The notes: generated by a model from the sequence alone, not told the origin. Shown: positions 1-9,300, numbered from the stretch's first letter. The stretch is 38,037 bases of DNA from CAYPCH01 sp964409165 (GCA_964409165.1 CAYPCH010000020.1:1-38037); one strand, 5' to 3'. Made by a program: numbers and translations.

Positions 1-63
1 TCCTTTCAGTTTCTGGAGTAATCCGGTTTGTTCTGTTGCTACCAATATATTGTCAATATCCAA
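1..63 (-). CDS. 5' end of an unidentified gene (partial, runs off the window)
   Basis: Reading leftwards, a strong ribosome binding site (GGGAGGT, about positions 71-77) is followed 8 nt later by a TTG codon at 61-63. The frame is then open to the window edge for 21 codons, reading MDIDNILVATEQTGLLQKLK and one more residue. The amino-acid composition looks like a real protein N-terminus and the spacing is good. The fragment is too short to assign to a family. The start codon is inferred from the RBS alone, because no ATG lies nearby. I am moderately sure it is a gene and have no view on its function. Confidence 0.4.
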   Translation of the reverse strand, partial: MDIDNILVATEQTGLLQKLKG

Positions 64-158
64 TTAACTATACCTCCCAATACAGTAGCTCGTTATCCAA
101 GCAACAAATCATAGCTGGTAATTCTGAGAGCACTAGTTTGCTATGTATATTCCAGCAA

Positions 159-291
159 CTCAACTTTCCCACAGTATTTATGGGCTCTTTGCCACTAACG
201 TAGCATTGCTCACCGCGGTCAAAAAGTAAACTTTTTGCCCTTAACTTGTGAGCAACCAGAGCCTCAAAATACTATAAGTGGGAAAGTTGAG
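159..291 (-). repeat. 133-bp imperfect palindromic repeat element, copy 1
   Basis: The ends are a perfect 14-bp inverted repeat (CTCAACTTTCCCAC at 159-172 and its complement at 278-291). Inside are further complementary blocks (GGGCTCTTTGCCAC against CAACCAGAGCC) and a central palindrome around AAAAAGTAAACTTTTT at 221-238, so the strand could fold over its whole length. A diverged copy in the opposite orientation lies at 29088-29217. Shared blocks include CTCAACTTT, CTGGTTGCT, AAAAAGTTTACTTTT and GCAAAGAGCCCATAAAT. It has no coding capacity. It looks like a non-autonomous palindromic element of the MITE or large-REP kind, which is inference. Confidence 0.75.
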
Positions 292-665
292 CCAGTAAGT
301 AATTATCTTATCTATTAATTAATACATGCTCAAGTTTAAAAATGTAACAAATAATATAAATTTTCTTTTTCAGAGTTTAACAGCATAGGAGTGTTTGACT
401 GTACAGGCTCACAAGTGATAAGCTATAGGTCACGTGGGCAGGATAGTCAGTGTGTACGGCTATCAGGATAAGTAATGTAAGGTTGAAGAAATAAGGCCTG
501 GAGAAATTTTGCACAGATATTAGTGAGTTATTTAGAAAAAAAATAAATTATGCTTATGAAGTGTTTTACATAATAGGTATTACTTGCTTTTTGCAGCATG
601 GCAAGGAATACATAATTTTGTTGCGTGGGTATTTATTGTTAATTATGTTACTTTCCAACAGCGTA

Positions 666-694
666 TTGAAAGACAATAAATTATATGGTAGTAT
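666..694 (+). promoter_or_regulatory. Possible sigma-A promoter for the SNF2 helicase gene
   Basis: TTGAAA at 666-671 and TAGTAT at 689-694 are separated by 17 bp, about 80 bp before the likely start codon. The -10 box is imperfect and the region is AT-rich, so this could be chance. Confidence 0.3.
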
Positions 695-774
695 CATTAG
701 TGATATCCATATATAGTATTGGATGATGTTTGATAATAGTGAATTTTACACAGAAAGGTAAGTGTGGGATAAAA

Positions 775-3700
775 ATGAGAGGTTTTTCAGATAGCTTTAT
801 AAGAAACCTTACACCAAATGTAAGCGTGTATAAGCGTGGTGTAACGTTGGTAAGTAAGATATTGGAATTCGAGTATTACGAAGACGATAATACAATACAT
901 GCTGTTGTTGAGGGCACATATGACTACAATGTGTTTATTGAGTTCAACAAAAGCGGTTCTCTGAAAAGTTACTCTTGCGAGTGTGAAGCATATAATTCAT
1001 ATTTTGGAGCATGTAAACATGTTATAGCTGTTATGAATTATGCCAATAGATTTTTTGATGAAGATAATGAGCAAGTGGATATATTTTCAGACCCTTTCAG
1101 AGGTGTTTTACCTTTGTCAGAGCTGGGTGTTGGTTTGGTAAAGAAGTACAAAACCAAAGCCAGTTTGTGGATTAGCAATTCCCTTACTTCCGGTAGATCC
1201 ATGAATTTGCCGTATATAGAGCTTCAATTGAAAGTTGGCATAGACAGGCCTTATATTATTAAAAGCATTCCGGACTTTTTGGATTCATTGGACAAAGGTC
1301 GTATAACCATATTCGGGAAAAAATTTACACTTGATCCGTCAGAAGTTTATTTTGACGGATTCGATAAAGAACTTCTGGATTTTATAAGTGACCTCTACAG
1401 AAGTGAAAAAAACCGGAGTAATTTTTTGTACCCATATTATTATGATACTTTAAGTATTTTCAATAAAAATACCGTAATGCTTTTTGAAGATAACTTAAAA
1501 AGGTATTTTGAACTTGTTAAGAACAGGAAACAACCCATAAATTTTTTTGGTGACTATGTATCTGAATTAAGAATATACGATGACTTTGACATAAATATCA
1601 AGCTTGAGGAAAAAGAAGGGCTGATGCTTCTTGAAGCTAATTATAATGAGGATGAGAAAATTGCCCCTTTAACCAGCGATTTTGAGTATATCTTTAATCC
1701 ATATAAGCATACGATATACAAAATTCCGAAGGAAAAGACCAGGCTTATTGAAAAAATTCACGGTATCCGTCAGCGTAAGAAAAAACCTGTTTTCAGAATC
1801 GACAAACAGGAACAGGAAAGTTTTTTCAGAGGTTTTTTCAGTGATGTAAAAAAGGCTTGCAGGGTAACAATTGATCCTCAGTTAGAGGAAAAAATTATTG
1901 AAAGCACTCTGATACCGAAGGTTTATTTTGATGTGTTCAATGAAGGCATTTGTGCAAGGATTGATTTCTGTTATGGAGAGAAGGTAATAAATCCTTTTGA
2001 TGAACACAGCGGCAATGATAATTCAATGCTTTTAATGAGGAACTATGAGCAGGAAGAGCAAATAACAGGATTTTTAAATTCCGCAGGAATGGTGCTGAAT
2101 AAAGGTTTTTTGATTATGCAGGATGAAGAAGATCTGGTGGAGTTTATAAATCATGATATAGACAAACTTAAAGAAATGGCTGAAGTATACTATTCGGAAG
2201 AGTTTAAGGAGATTAAGGTTAGGAGTATTGGAAAAGTTCAGTTGGGGGTACGGCTCAATACTGAATCAAATCTTCTGGAATTTGATTTTGATGTGGAAGA
2301 TTTCGATGACGGTGATCTGACTTTGCTTCTTAATTCCATACGGGAGAAAAAGAAGTATTACCGGCTGAAAAGCGGCTCAATACTAAACCTCAACAACAAA
2401 GAACTTAATGATATTTCAGGGCTTTTAAACGATCTTTGTATTGATACAAAAAGCTTCAAGGACGGAATTGTAAATCTTCCGGCCAACAGAGCGCTTTTTA
2501 TAGATAACTATGTCAATGATAAGAAGATAAAGAGCATTAAAAGAAATAAAAAGTATGAGCAGCTTGTAAAAGAAATCACAAATCCTAAGGATTTGAGTTT
2601 TGAACCGGTTGACGGACTTGAACAAGTATTGAGAGAATACCAGAAGTTTGGCTTTAAATGGCTTAAGACTCTTTCGCATTATGGATTCGGGGGGATTCTT
2701 GCTGATGACATGGGGCTTGGAAAGACGCTTCAGGTTCTTGCTTTTATAAAGGATGAGATGAAGATTGGTAATAATAAACCTTGTCTGGTTGTGGCGCCAA
2801 CATCTCTTGTTTACAATTGGAAGGATGAGGTTTCAAAATTTGTACCTGAGCTTCGTGTAAATGTAGTTCATGGTATAAAAGCTGAGAGAATAAAAATGAT
2901 GGATTCTTTTTGTGACAGTGATATTTTAGTTACTTCTTACGGAGCTCTTAAAAGGGACATTGATAGGTATAAAGACAAAGAGTTTTCATACATTTTTGTG
3001 GATGAAGCACAGCACATAAAAAACCCGAAAACTATAAATGCGAGTAGTGTTAAGAGTCTGAGGGCGAAAGGCTATTTTGCACTTACGGGGACACCGATTG
3101 AAAACAGCTTGACAGAGCTATGGTCAATATTTGATTTTGTTATGCCGGGCTATTTGCTAAATCATAATAAATTTGTTGAAAAGTTTGAAAAGCCTATTGT
3201 ACGGAATAATGACAAGGAAGCATTAAAAACCCTTTCAAGGTTTATCAAACCTTTCGTATTAAGAAGGCTGAAAGGTGATGTTTTAAAAGAACTGCCGGAT
3301 AAAATTGAAAGTAAAATGGTTGCAGATATGTCTCTGGAACAGAAAAAGCTGTATATAGCCTATCTTAAAAAAGCAAAAGGAGAGATAGCTGCGGAAATTG
3401 AACAAAAGGGTATGGAAAAGAGTAGAATAAAGATTCTTGCGGCTCTTACCCGTTTAAGGCAGATTTGCTGTCATCCGGCAACATTTATTGAGGGCTACAA
3501 TGGTACCAGCGGCAAATTGGAAAGTCTAAAGGAGCTTCTTGAAAATTCAATTGATTCAGGACATAGGGTGTTGCTGTTTTCACAGTTTACCGCCATGCTT
3601 GAAATTATTGGCAGAAACCTTAAGAATTCCGGTATACCATACTTTTACCTTGATGGATCGACAAACGCCAGAGATAGAATAGATATGGTAAACAGGTTTA

Positions 3701-4020
3701 ATTCCGGTGAAAAATCCATATTCCTTATATCATTAAAAGCAGGAGGTACCGGTCTGAATCTGACAGGAGCAGACATGGTTATACATTACGATCCGTGGTG
3801 GAATCCAGCGGTGGAGGACCAGGCAACGGATCGTGCCTATAGAATGGGTCAGACAAAGGCTGTCCAGGTATTTAAGATGATTACAAAGGATACTATTGAA
3901 GAGAAGATATTTAAGCTGCAGGAAAAAAAGAGAGGGCTAATAAACAGTATAATAAAACCCGGCGAGAATCTTTTGACAAAACTTGGAGAGGAAGAGATAA
4001 GGGAGCTGTTCCAGTTATAG
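775..4020 (+). CDS. SNF2/Swi2-family ATP-dependent helicase with N-terminal SWIM zinc finger
   Basis: A 1081-residue DEAD-like helicase of the bacterial Snf2 (RapA/HepA-related) type, expected to be a DNA- or RNA-polymerase-associated translocase in the cytoplasm. A SWIM zinc finger is visible near the N-terminus (C68, C70, C80, H82). A long lineage-specific middle region follows, then two RecA-like lobes: motif I DDMGLGKT near residue 645, motif II DEAQ at 743-746, motif III LTGTPIEN near 770, motif V GGTGLNL near 989 and motif VI DRAYRMGQ near 1018. All catalytic motifs are intact and the length is usual for this SWIM-Snf2 class. The frame opens at a TTG at 730, but the ATG at 775 is the more natural start; neither has a strong RBS. 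It stands alone and converges with the GH18 gene. Its biological role in Clostridia is not established. Confidence 0.9.
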   Translation: MRGFSDSFIRNLTPNVSVYKRGVTLVSKILEFEYYEDDNTIHAVVEGTYDYNVFIEFNKSGSLKSYSCECEAYNSYFGACKHVIAVMNYANRFFDEDNEQVDIFSDPFRGVLPLSELGVGLVKKYKTKASLWISNSLTSGRSMNLPYIELQLKVGIDRPYIIKSIPDFLDSLDKGRITIFGKKFTLDPSEVYFDGFDKELLDFISDLYRSEKNRSNFLYPYYYDTLSIFNKNTVMLFEDNLKRYFELVKNRKQPINFFGDYVSELRIYDDFDINIKLEEKEGLMLLEANYNEDEKIAPLTSDFEYIFNPYKHTIYKIPKEKTRLIEKIHGIRQRKKKPVFRIDKQEQESFFRGFFSDVKKACRVTIDPQLEEKIIESTLIPKVYFDVFNEGICARIDFCYGEKVINPFDEHSGNDNSMLLMRNYEQEEQITGFLNSAGMVLNKGFLIMQDEEDLVEFINHDIDKLKEMAEVYYSEEFKEIKVRSIGKVQLGVRLNTESNLLEFDFDVEDFDDGDLTLLLNSIREKKKYYRLKSGSILNLNNKELNDISGLLNDLCIDTKSFKDGIVNLPANRALFIDNYVNDKKIKSIKRNKKYEQLVKEITNPKDLSFEPVDGLEQVLREYQKFGFKWLKTLSHYGFGGILADDMGLGKTLQVLAFIKDEMKIGNNKPCLVVAPTSLVYNWKDEVSKFVPELRVNVVHGIKAERIKMMDSFCDSDILVTSYGALKRDIDRYKDKEFSYIFVDEAQHIKNPKTINASSVKSLRAKGYFALTGTPIENSLTELWSIFDFVMPGYLLNHNKFVEKFEKPIVRNNDKEALKTLSRFIKPFVLRRLKGDVLKELPDKIESKMVADMSLEQKKLYIAYLKKAKGEIAAEIEQKGMEKSRIKILAALTRLRQICCHPATFIEGYNGTSGKLESLKELLENSIDSGHRVLLFSQFTAMLEIIGRNLKNSGIPYFYLDGSTNARDRIDMVNRFNSGEKSIFLISLKAGGTGLNLTGADMVIHYDPWWNPAVEDQATDRAYRMGQTKAVQVFKMITKDTIEEKIFKLQEKKRGLINSIIKPGENLLTKLGEEEIRELFQL

Positions 4021-4220
4021 AACGTGGCAGAAGATTAAATGGTGCATAATGGACATGTCAATAAGAAGTATTGTTTTATATGGGAAAGATTCAATGGGTA
4101 GAGAAATAAATTCATTTTTTATTAACAGAAGTACTTTATGGCATAGTGATAAGTAAACATAGTGTGTAAACCTTTAAATATTTCTGAAAATATTGGATTG
4201 TCGCAAACAATATACTTTAT

Positions 4221-4395
4221 GAGTCAGGGGACGGTTCTCTGACTCACTGACTCAAATGAATTGAATTCTATTATGGGGCACAAGTTTCTTAACGCAAGTG
4301 GTATGGCTAAAAGCCTGCATTCACTTAGCTACACAATCAGTTTACTTGAATTGTGCCAAGTGAATCGAGTGAGTCGGAGAACCGTCCCCTGACTC
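4221..4395. repeat. Inverted-repeat element between convergent genes, likely terminator; GGGGACGGTTCTCT core
   Basis: The arms at 4221-4248 and 4368-4395 are 28 bp each with one mismatch; each contains GAGTCAGGGGACGGTTCTC or its complement. They enclose about 119 bp without a gene. The element fills the space between the convergent helicase and GH18 genes; the right arm ends 3 bp from the GH18 stop codon and runs into TTTTT. It can therefore act as a transcription terminator. The core resembles the palindrome at 31741-31804. Such GGGACGGTTCT repeats recur in Firmicutes and I suspect REP-type mobility by a Y1 transposase, but no transposase is present here. The remaining space (4021-4220) holds nothing I can recognise. 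Confidence 0.65.
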
Positions 4396-4398
4396 TTT

Positions 4399-5922
4399 TT
4401 AGAATTTTCTTACTACAACCTGGTCTCTTAACATTGTCCAAATGGCAGGGTCTTCCATTCCCAAGCGCCAAAGGGCAATTCCTTTTATGCCAAGCTCCCA
4501 GGCCAATTGAATCTTGGCATATATGCTTCTTGCATTTTCAAACCATACCTCGTGGTCGTTGCCTTGGGCGTCTGTATAGGCAAACATAGGGGTTTGGGTT
4601 CTTTCGTCAAATATAATCTCTTTGTTGTATCTTTGAGCAAGGTCGACAGCCATTCTGTAAGACGCGTAAGTACTTCTCCCTGTTGTGAGATTAAAGTCAA
4701 ACCCAAAGACAGATACTGCCCCTACTACTTTTTCCTTCGGCATCTTTGTAATGGTGTATCTCAAAACTCTTTCCATCCAGCCTATGGATACCACAGGACC
4801 AGGACCGCTTCCAGGCCAACCATGCTCATTATAGAGCATGACAACAAACTCATCTACCGCCCTTCCTATTGCAGCGTAATTGAAGGGGTCAGAAAACGGA
4901 TTGAACGGTTGGTCGCTAACTCTCGCAGGTATGGAAGCCGAGAAGTAATATCCTCTTGGACGGAGCACTTCTCCTATCTCTGCGTAAAGCAGGGATAGGT
5001 TGTCGCTATCCTCAATAAAAACATCCTCAATGTCTATGTTCACTCCGTCAAAGCCGTACCTTTCGATGAGCCTTACCAGGTTAAGTGCAAAAGCTTGCCT
5101 GTTCCGGGGGTCTGAAACCAATACCTTTACAACATTTTTGGCAAGAGTAGTTCCGCCGGGTCTGTATAGGAGATTATGAACCACCGGAAGAATTTTTACA
5201 TTATTTCTGTGGGCTATTGCCACAAGGTTTTCCACATCACGATCGGTAAACTCACCGAAATTTTCAATGGTAGTCGGATTGTTTGCACTGATTCTGAACA
5301 TGAAAAGACCAGTTTCAGATAGCAAACCAGTATTATTGGAGAAGGATGTGAAGGAGCTTGGGAGGGCAGGACCCTCTTCAAGGGTATAAAAACCCAAAAC
5401 TCCGGTAACTGGCTTGCTTCCGCTGTAAACGTTGCGGGTTACGATATTTTTGGATATCCAGCCGTCTCTTCCGTTATGTAAACGAACTCTATACCAGTCA
5501 CGGCTGAATGCGAGTACAGGAAGTTTTGCATTTCTTGTCATACGCGTTATTACTTCATAGTTTGTGCCGGGACCTCTCCGGATATTTGCGGTTACCGCAT
5601 TTACAACCACTTCGGTATAGTATGGGATGGTAAGCCTTTGACCAATTCTCAGATCTGTCGAGGTCAGGTTGTTTAATGCCATAATACTATCAACCGTTGT
5701 ATTATATCTTGCTGCGATGAGATATAAAGAGTCGCCCGCTTTTACGGTGTATATTGTTGGAATTTGCCTTTCTGAAGGTATATATAGATTTTGTCCAATA
5801 TAAATTGTGTTTCCTGTAAGCTGATTGGCATTTTTTATTTGTTCAATTGTTACTCCAAATCTTTGGGAAAGCAAATACAGAGAATCACCTGGCTGTACTG
5901 TATACCACATCTTCCTCATCAT
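4399..5922 (-). CDS. LysM-LysM-SH3-GH18 spore cortex/peptidoglycan hydrolase (SleL/YaaH-like)
   Basis: A 507-residue N-acetylglucosaminidase-type enzyme. Two LysM domains (about 6-49 and 57-100; WYTVQPGDSL and IYTVKAGDSL) bind peptidoglycan. A bacterial SH3 domain follows (about 107-165), then a GH18 barrel (about 172-507) with the DGVNIDIE signature at 292-299, where E299 is the catalytic acid. Members of this family (SleL/YaaH, YdhD) sit in the spore coat or inner layers and cleave cortex peptidoglycan during germination. There is no signal peptide, as in YaaH/SleL, because the protein is made inside the mother cell. Three ATGs compete (5922, 5919, 5910). AAAGGA abuts the first, so the third, 12 nt away and just before the LysM, is quite possible. 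A small hairpin (5929-5950) lies just upstream. The GH18 substrate is inferred from architecture. Confidence 0.88.
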   Translation of the reverse strand: MMRKMWYTVQPGDSLYLLSQRFGVTIEQIKNANQLTGNTIYIGQNLYIPSERQIPTIYTVKAGDSLYLIAARYNTTVDSIMALNNLTSTDLRIGQRLTIPYYTEVVVNAVTANIRRGPGTNYEVITRMTRNAKLPVLAFSRDWYRVRLHNGRDGWISKNIVTRNVYSGSKPVTGVLGFYTLEEGPALPSSFTSFSNNTGLLSETGLFMFRISANNPTTIENFGEFTDRDVENLVAIAHRNNVKILPVVHNLLYRPGGTTLAKNVVKVLVSDPRNRQAFALNLVRLIERYGFDGVNIDIEDVFIEDSDNLSLLYAEIGEVLRPRGYYFSASIPARVSDQPFNPFSDPFNYAAIGRAVDEFVVMLYNEHGWPGSGPGPVVSIGWMERVLRYTITKMPKEKVVGAVSVFGFDFNLTTGRSTYASYRMAVDLAQRYNKEIIFDERTQTPMFAYTDAQGNDHEVWFENARSIYAKIQLAWELGIKGIALWRLGMEDPAIWTMLRDQVVVRKF

Positions 5923-5985
5923 TCCTTTATTATGATATTTTTATCATAATCAGTGTATTCATACAGTACGGATATTGTGCGTAAA

Positions 5986-7890
5986 TTAGCACATAAGCTT
6001 TTCCCAGAGTTCATATAGCTCTTCAAGTCTTTTATTCAATTTATCCTGTTCATTATTAAGCTCCAGGAGACGCACATGGTCGCTTAAAACTTCTTCCTGC
6101 TGCATTTGCTCACTTATAGTCTGTAGATGGTCTTCAATGTAAGCTATTTCGTTTTCTGTATCGGTTAGCTGCTTTTCAAGCCTGCGTTTTTTAGCCCTTT
6201 CTTCCTTGACAGCAAGGTGCTCAAGCTTGGCGTAAGATATGCCCGTATTCTCACTGCTTTCGGAAGAAACACTGCCTAATCCGGCCTTGTAGCTCTGATA
6301 ATCGGAATAATTACCTTTATAGTCAATACAATGATTTTTATCAAGCTCAATAATTCTTGTTGCCAGTTTGTCTATAAAGTATCTGTCATGAGAAACGATA
6401 AGAAGTGTACCGTCAAAGTCTGACAGAGAGTTCTCAAGTACTTCCCTTGAATTTATATCAAGATGATTTGTGGGTTCATCCAGAATAAGAAAGTTAGCTC
6501 GTGAAAGCATTAATTTCAAAAGGGATACCCTGCTTTTCTCGCCACCGCTCAATATTGAAACGGGCTTAAAAACATCCTCGCCTTTGAACAGGAACATTGC
6601 CAGTGAATTTCTGATTTCTGTCTGGGTAAGCTTTTCGTTTGAGTCCCATACCTCGTCGATTACTGTTTTATCAAGAGTCAATGTCTCCTGCTCCTGGTCG
6701 TAATATCCAAGTTCAACATTATGACCGTATTCAAAACTGCCTGCGGTCTCTTTCAGCCTCCCTGCAAGTATTTTAAGAAAAGTGGATTTTCCACAGCCGT
6801 TTGGACCTAAAATAAAAACCCGTTCATTTCTTTCCATTCTAAAGGTTATACTATCAAAAAGGGGTTTTCCGGGGTACTCTTTTGACATGTTTTCAACAAA
6901 GAGTACATCCTTTCCACTTGTTATACTGCTTCTAAATTTAAAATTTATTTTGTCGGGTGCGTATTTTGGACGATCTATTTTTTCCATTCGGTCTATTGCT
7001 TTTTGCCTGCTTTCGGCAGCTATAATATTCTTTTCCCGATTCCATCTTTTTTGCTGTTCAATAAATGCCTGCATTCTGGATATTTCCTTTTGCTGGTTTT
7101 CATAGTGCCGTTGCTGTAATTCCCTGTCTTGGGATTTTTGCTTGATATATGCCGAATAGTTGCAGTTATATAGCTTGCACTCACAATTTTCAATCTCAAG
7201 GGTTTTATTTGTGATTTTATTGAGGAAAAATCTATCATGGGATATAATCATAACACATTTTTTATAGCTCGAAAGAAAGTCCTCCAGCCATTCTATTGCA
7301 CTAATATCAAGATGATTTGTAGGCTCATCCAAAAGCAGAATGTCAGGTTCTGAAAGCAGGAGTTTTGCCAATGCAAGCCTGGTTTTCTGACCTCCGCTCA
7401 ATATTTTAATGTTTAGGCTGAACTCATGCTCAGCAAATCCCAGACCCTTTAAAACTCCTTTTGCTCTTCCGGGATATTCATATCCTCCCATGCGGGAAAA
7501 CTGTTCGATTAATCTATCGTACTCCTTCATATATGAGTTTAAAAGCTCTTCATTTTTCTCTAAGCTTATAAATTTTTCAAGTTGTTTGATGCGTGCTTCC
7601 ATATCAATAAGATAAGAGTAGACTGACATAATTTCATCAAGAATACTTTTTGAGGAATCAAGTCCAGAGTTTTGCTCAAGGTAGCCAAGCTTTGTGTTTT
7701 TGGCAATATGAATTTCGCCGCTGTCTGGCTTGTAGTCCGTTGTTATAATTCTAAACAGCGTGGATTTGCCAGCTCCATTGACGCCTACGACTCCTATCCT
7801 GTCATTTTCCTGAGCACTGAAGGATATATTCTCAAGTATTTTGTCTTCCCCAAAGGAAAGACTTATATTATTGCAATTCAGAATAATCAT
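5986..7890 (-). CDS. ABC-F family ATPase (ribosome-associated, YdiF/Uup-like)
   Basis: A 634-residue soluble protein with two ABC cassettes and no membrane segment, which defines ABC-F. Cassette 1 has Walker A GVNGAGKST (36-44), signature LSGGQ (164-168) and Walker B LLLDEP. Cassette 2 has GPNGCGKST, LSGGEKSR and LILDEPTNHLD. A charged linker separates them (P-site tRNA-interaction motif region) and a lysine/glutamate-rich coiled coil forms the C-terminus. ABC-F proteins bind the ribosomal E site and relieve stalling; some confer antibiotic resistance, but nothing here separates housekeeping from resistance members. The ATG has GAGGTG 8 nt upstream. It lies 63 bp upstream of the GH18 gene on the same strand and is divergent from rex. 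Confidence 0.9.
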   Translation of the reverse strand: MIILNCNNISLSFGEDKILENISFSAQENDRIGVVGVNGAGKSTLFRIITTDYKPDSGEIHIAKNTKLGYLEQNSGLDSSKSILDEIMSVYSYLIDMEARIKQLEKFISLEKNEELLNSYMKEYDRLIEQFSRMGGYEYPGRAKGVLKGLGFAEHEFSLNIKILSGGQKTRLALAKLLLSEPDILLLDEPTNHLDISAIEWLEDFLSSYKKCVMIISHDRFFLNKITNKTLEIENCECKLYNCNYSAYIKQKSQDRELQQRHYENQQKEISRMQAFIEQQKRWNREKNIIAAESRQKAIDRMEKIDRPKYAPDKINFKFRSSITSGKDVLFVENMSKEYPGKPLFDSITFRMERNERVFILGPNGCGKSTFLKILAGRLKETAGSFEYGHNVELGYYDQEQETLTLDKTVIDEVWDSNEKLTQTEIRNSLAMFLFKGEDVFKPVSILSGGEKSRVSLLKLMLSRANFLILDEPTNHLDINSREVLENSLSDFDGTLLIVSHDRYFIDKLATRIIELDKNHCIDYKGNYSDYQSYKAGLGSVSSESSENTGISYAKLEHLAVKEERAKKRRLEKQLTDTENEIAYIEDHLQTISEQMQQEEVLSDHVRLLELNNEQDKLNKRLEELYELWEKLMC

Positions 7891-7926
7891 ATTAATTACA
7901 CCTCAAAAAATAAATCAACGTATCCA

Positions 7927-7955
7927 ATTGTAGCAGAGTTCAATCTTTCAAGCAA
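7927..7955 (-). promoter_or_regulatory. Probable sigma-A promoter for the ABC-F gene
   Basis: On the minus strand TTGCTT (7950-7955) and TACAAT (7927-7932) are separated by 17 bp, about 37 bp before the ABC-F start codon. A near-palindrome GTTATAATCATAAC (7980-7993) lies just upstream and could bind a regulator, which is speculative. Confidence 0.45.
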
Positions 7956-8055
7956 TATTGACAATAAAATAACAAAGGTGTTATAATCATAACGCAACTT
8001 AAAGCTACTATCAAAATGGTTGATTATGTTGAGATAAGCAGATGAACCATGTATT

Positions 8056-8084
8056 TTGACTTTTTGAAAAGAATAGCACAATAG
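8056..8084 (+). promoter_or_regulatory. Possible rex promoter with a flanking inverted repeat
   Basis: TTGACT (8056-8061) and CAATAG (8079-8084) are 17 bp apart, about 54 bp before the rex start. The -10 box is poor. The segment is flanked by an 8-bp inverted repeat, TTTTGACT (8054-8061) and AGTCAAAA (8083-8090). I see no clear Rex operator of the TTGTTAA-type palindrome, so autoregulation is not evident. Confidence 0.3.
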
Positions 8085-8137
8085 TCAAAAAAGTACATAC
8101 AAAGGACACCAAAATAAATAGTTTGAGGTGAGGGTGA

Positions 8138-8785
8138 ATGGGTTTGGATAAGAAGATTTCTATGGCTGTAATCAAGCGTTTACCCAGATACTACAGGTAT
8201 CTATCTGATTTGCTCAAGTTGAACATGGATAGGGTTTCTTCAAAGGAATTAAGCTTGAGAATGGGAATTACGGCTTCTCAAATCCGTCAAGATTTAAATT
8301 GTTTCGGAGGATTTGGACAGCAGGGATATGGATATAATGTAGAATATTTGTATAAGGAAATAGGCAATATTCTTGGAGTAAATGAAAAGTTTAGTGTTAT
8401 TATTATAGGTGCAGGCAATATGGGACAGGCTCTTGCGAACTATTCCAATTTTGAAAAAAGGGGTTTCAACATAATAGGTATTTTTGATACAAACCCCGAT
8501 TTGGTAGGCAGAAAGATCAGGGGTATAGAGATTATGCACCTTGACAGTGCGGAGAAATTCGTTAAAGATTTTGAAATAGACATTGCAATGCTCTGTGTAC
8601 CTTACGATCAGACACCAGATGTGGCTGATAAGTTAGCCCGTATGGGGGTCAAAGGTTTATGGAACTTCTCACCTATGGATTTAAAACTTTCCTATGATGT
8701 TATTATAGAAAATGTACACCTAAGCGACAGCCTGATGGTATTAGGATACAGAATGACCGAAAAGTTTAGGGGTAAGGAATACTGA
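8138..8785 (+). CDS. rex: Redox-sensing transcriptional repressor Rex
   Basis: A 215-residue Rex protein of usual length. The N-terminal winged helix (about 1-80) contains SSKELSLRMGITASQIRQDL; the C-terminal Rossmann domain carries GAGNMG at 91-96 and a domain-swap helix at the end. Rex binds DNA when the NADH/NAD+ ratio is low and represses fermentation and hydrogen-metabolism genes in Clostridia. The start follows GAGGTGAGGGTG. The last codons (KEY-stop) lie inside the first hairpin of the downstream repeat array, so the 3' end of the mRNA is strongly structured. It is monocistronic and divergent from the ABC-F gene. Confidence 0.96.
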   Translation: MGLDKKISMAVIKRLPRYYRYLSDLLKLNMDRVSSKELSLRMGITASQIRQDLNCFGGFGQQGYGYNVEYLYKEIGNILGVNEKFSVIIIGAGNMGQALANYSNFEKRGFNIIGIFDTNPDLVGRKIRGIEIMHLDSAEKFVKDFEIDIAMLCVPYDQTPDVADKLARMGVKGLWNFSPMDLKLSYDVIIENVHLSDSLMVLGYRMTEKFRGKEY

Positions 8786-9300
8786 AACATTTACTTCTAC
8801 TTTTTCGAGAACGCTATTTGTTTACAAATAAGCGTTAAGCGAAAATAATAGTAGAAGTGATGTTTCAGTATTCCAAGGAATACTGAAACATTTACTTCTA
8901 CTTTTTCGAGAACGCTATTTGTTTACAAANNNNNNNNNNNNNNNNNNNNNNNNNNNNNNNNNNNNNNNNNNNNNNNNNNNNNNNNNNNNNNNNNNNNNNN
9001 NNNNNNNNNNNNNNNNNNNNNNNNNNNNNAATAAGCGTTAAGCGAAAATAATAGTAGAAGTGATGTTTCAGTATTCCAAGGAATGAAACATTTACTTCTA
9101 CTTTTTCGAGAACGCTATTTGTTTACAAATAAGCGTTAAGCGAAAATAATAGTAGAAGTGATGTTTCAGTATTCCAAGGAATGAAACATTTACTTCTACT
9201 TTTTCGAGAACGCTATTTGTTTACAAATAAGCGTTAAGCGAAAATAATAGTAGAAGTGATGTTTCAGTATTCCAAGGAATGAAACATTTACTTCTACTAT
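8776..9300. repeat. Tandem array of long hairpin units (98-101 bp) between rex and the GGDEF gene
   Basis: Each unit is a near-perfect hairpin with arms of about 45 bp: GGAATACTGAAACAT pairs with ATGTTTCAGTATTCC at the base, ACTTCTACT with AGTAGAAGT, and AACGC-TATTTGT with ACAAATAAGCGTT at the tip, leaving a tiny loop. Units start (GAAACA) at 8784 and 8885, then after the N run at 9085, 9183 and 9281, the last truncated. The period is 101 bp before the gap and 98 bp after it, because later copies lack TAC at the joint. The array lies between convergent genes and overlaps the rex stop codon, so it may terminate both transcripts. The true copy number is unknown. Confidence 0.85.
8930..9029. other. 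Assembly gap of 100 N inside the hairpin array
   Basis: Exactly 100 N, the conventional size for a gap of unknown length. The flanks (ending GTTTACAAA and resuming AATAAGCGTT) match two sides of the same repeat unit with a 2-base overlap, so the real gap may hold nothing or a whole number of extra units. Confidence 0.95.

Larger units (their letters stand above)
64..774. other. 711-bp intergenic region between divergent genes
   Basis: No convincing open frame is visible on either strand. The left part (159-291) is a palindromic repeat element described separately. The middle (about 360-520) is less AT-rich than the flanks, has stops in all frames that I checked by eye, and matches no riboswitch I recognise. 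The right part (about 520-774) is AT-rich and holds a possible promoter for the helicase gene. The region also contains the start of the partial minus-strand gene, so it must carry two divergent promoters. Confidence 0.5.

Noticed and set aside
360..520. GC-richer patch upstream of the helicase gene as a riboswitch
   Set aside because: I compared it by eye with c-di-GMP and other common aptamer cores and found no match; no terminator or anti-terminator follows.
4049..4156. 35-codon frame after the helicase gene
   Set aside because: No RBS and no conserved features; probably random.
8938..9029. Hidden gene or element in the N run
   Set aside because: Both flanks belong to the same repeat unit, so the gap most likely hides only repeat copies or nothing.
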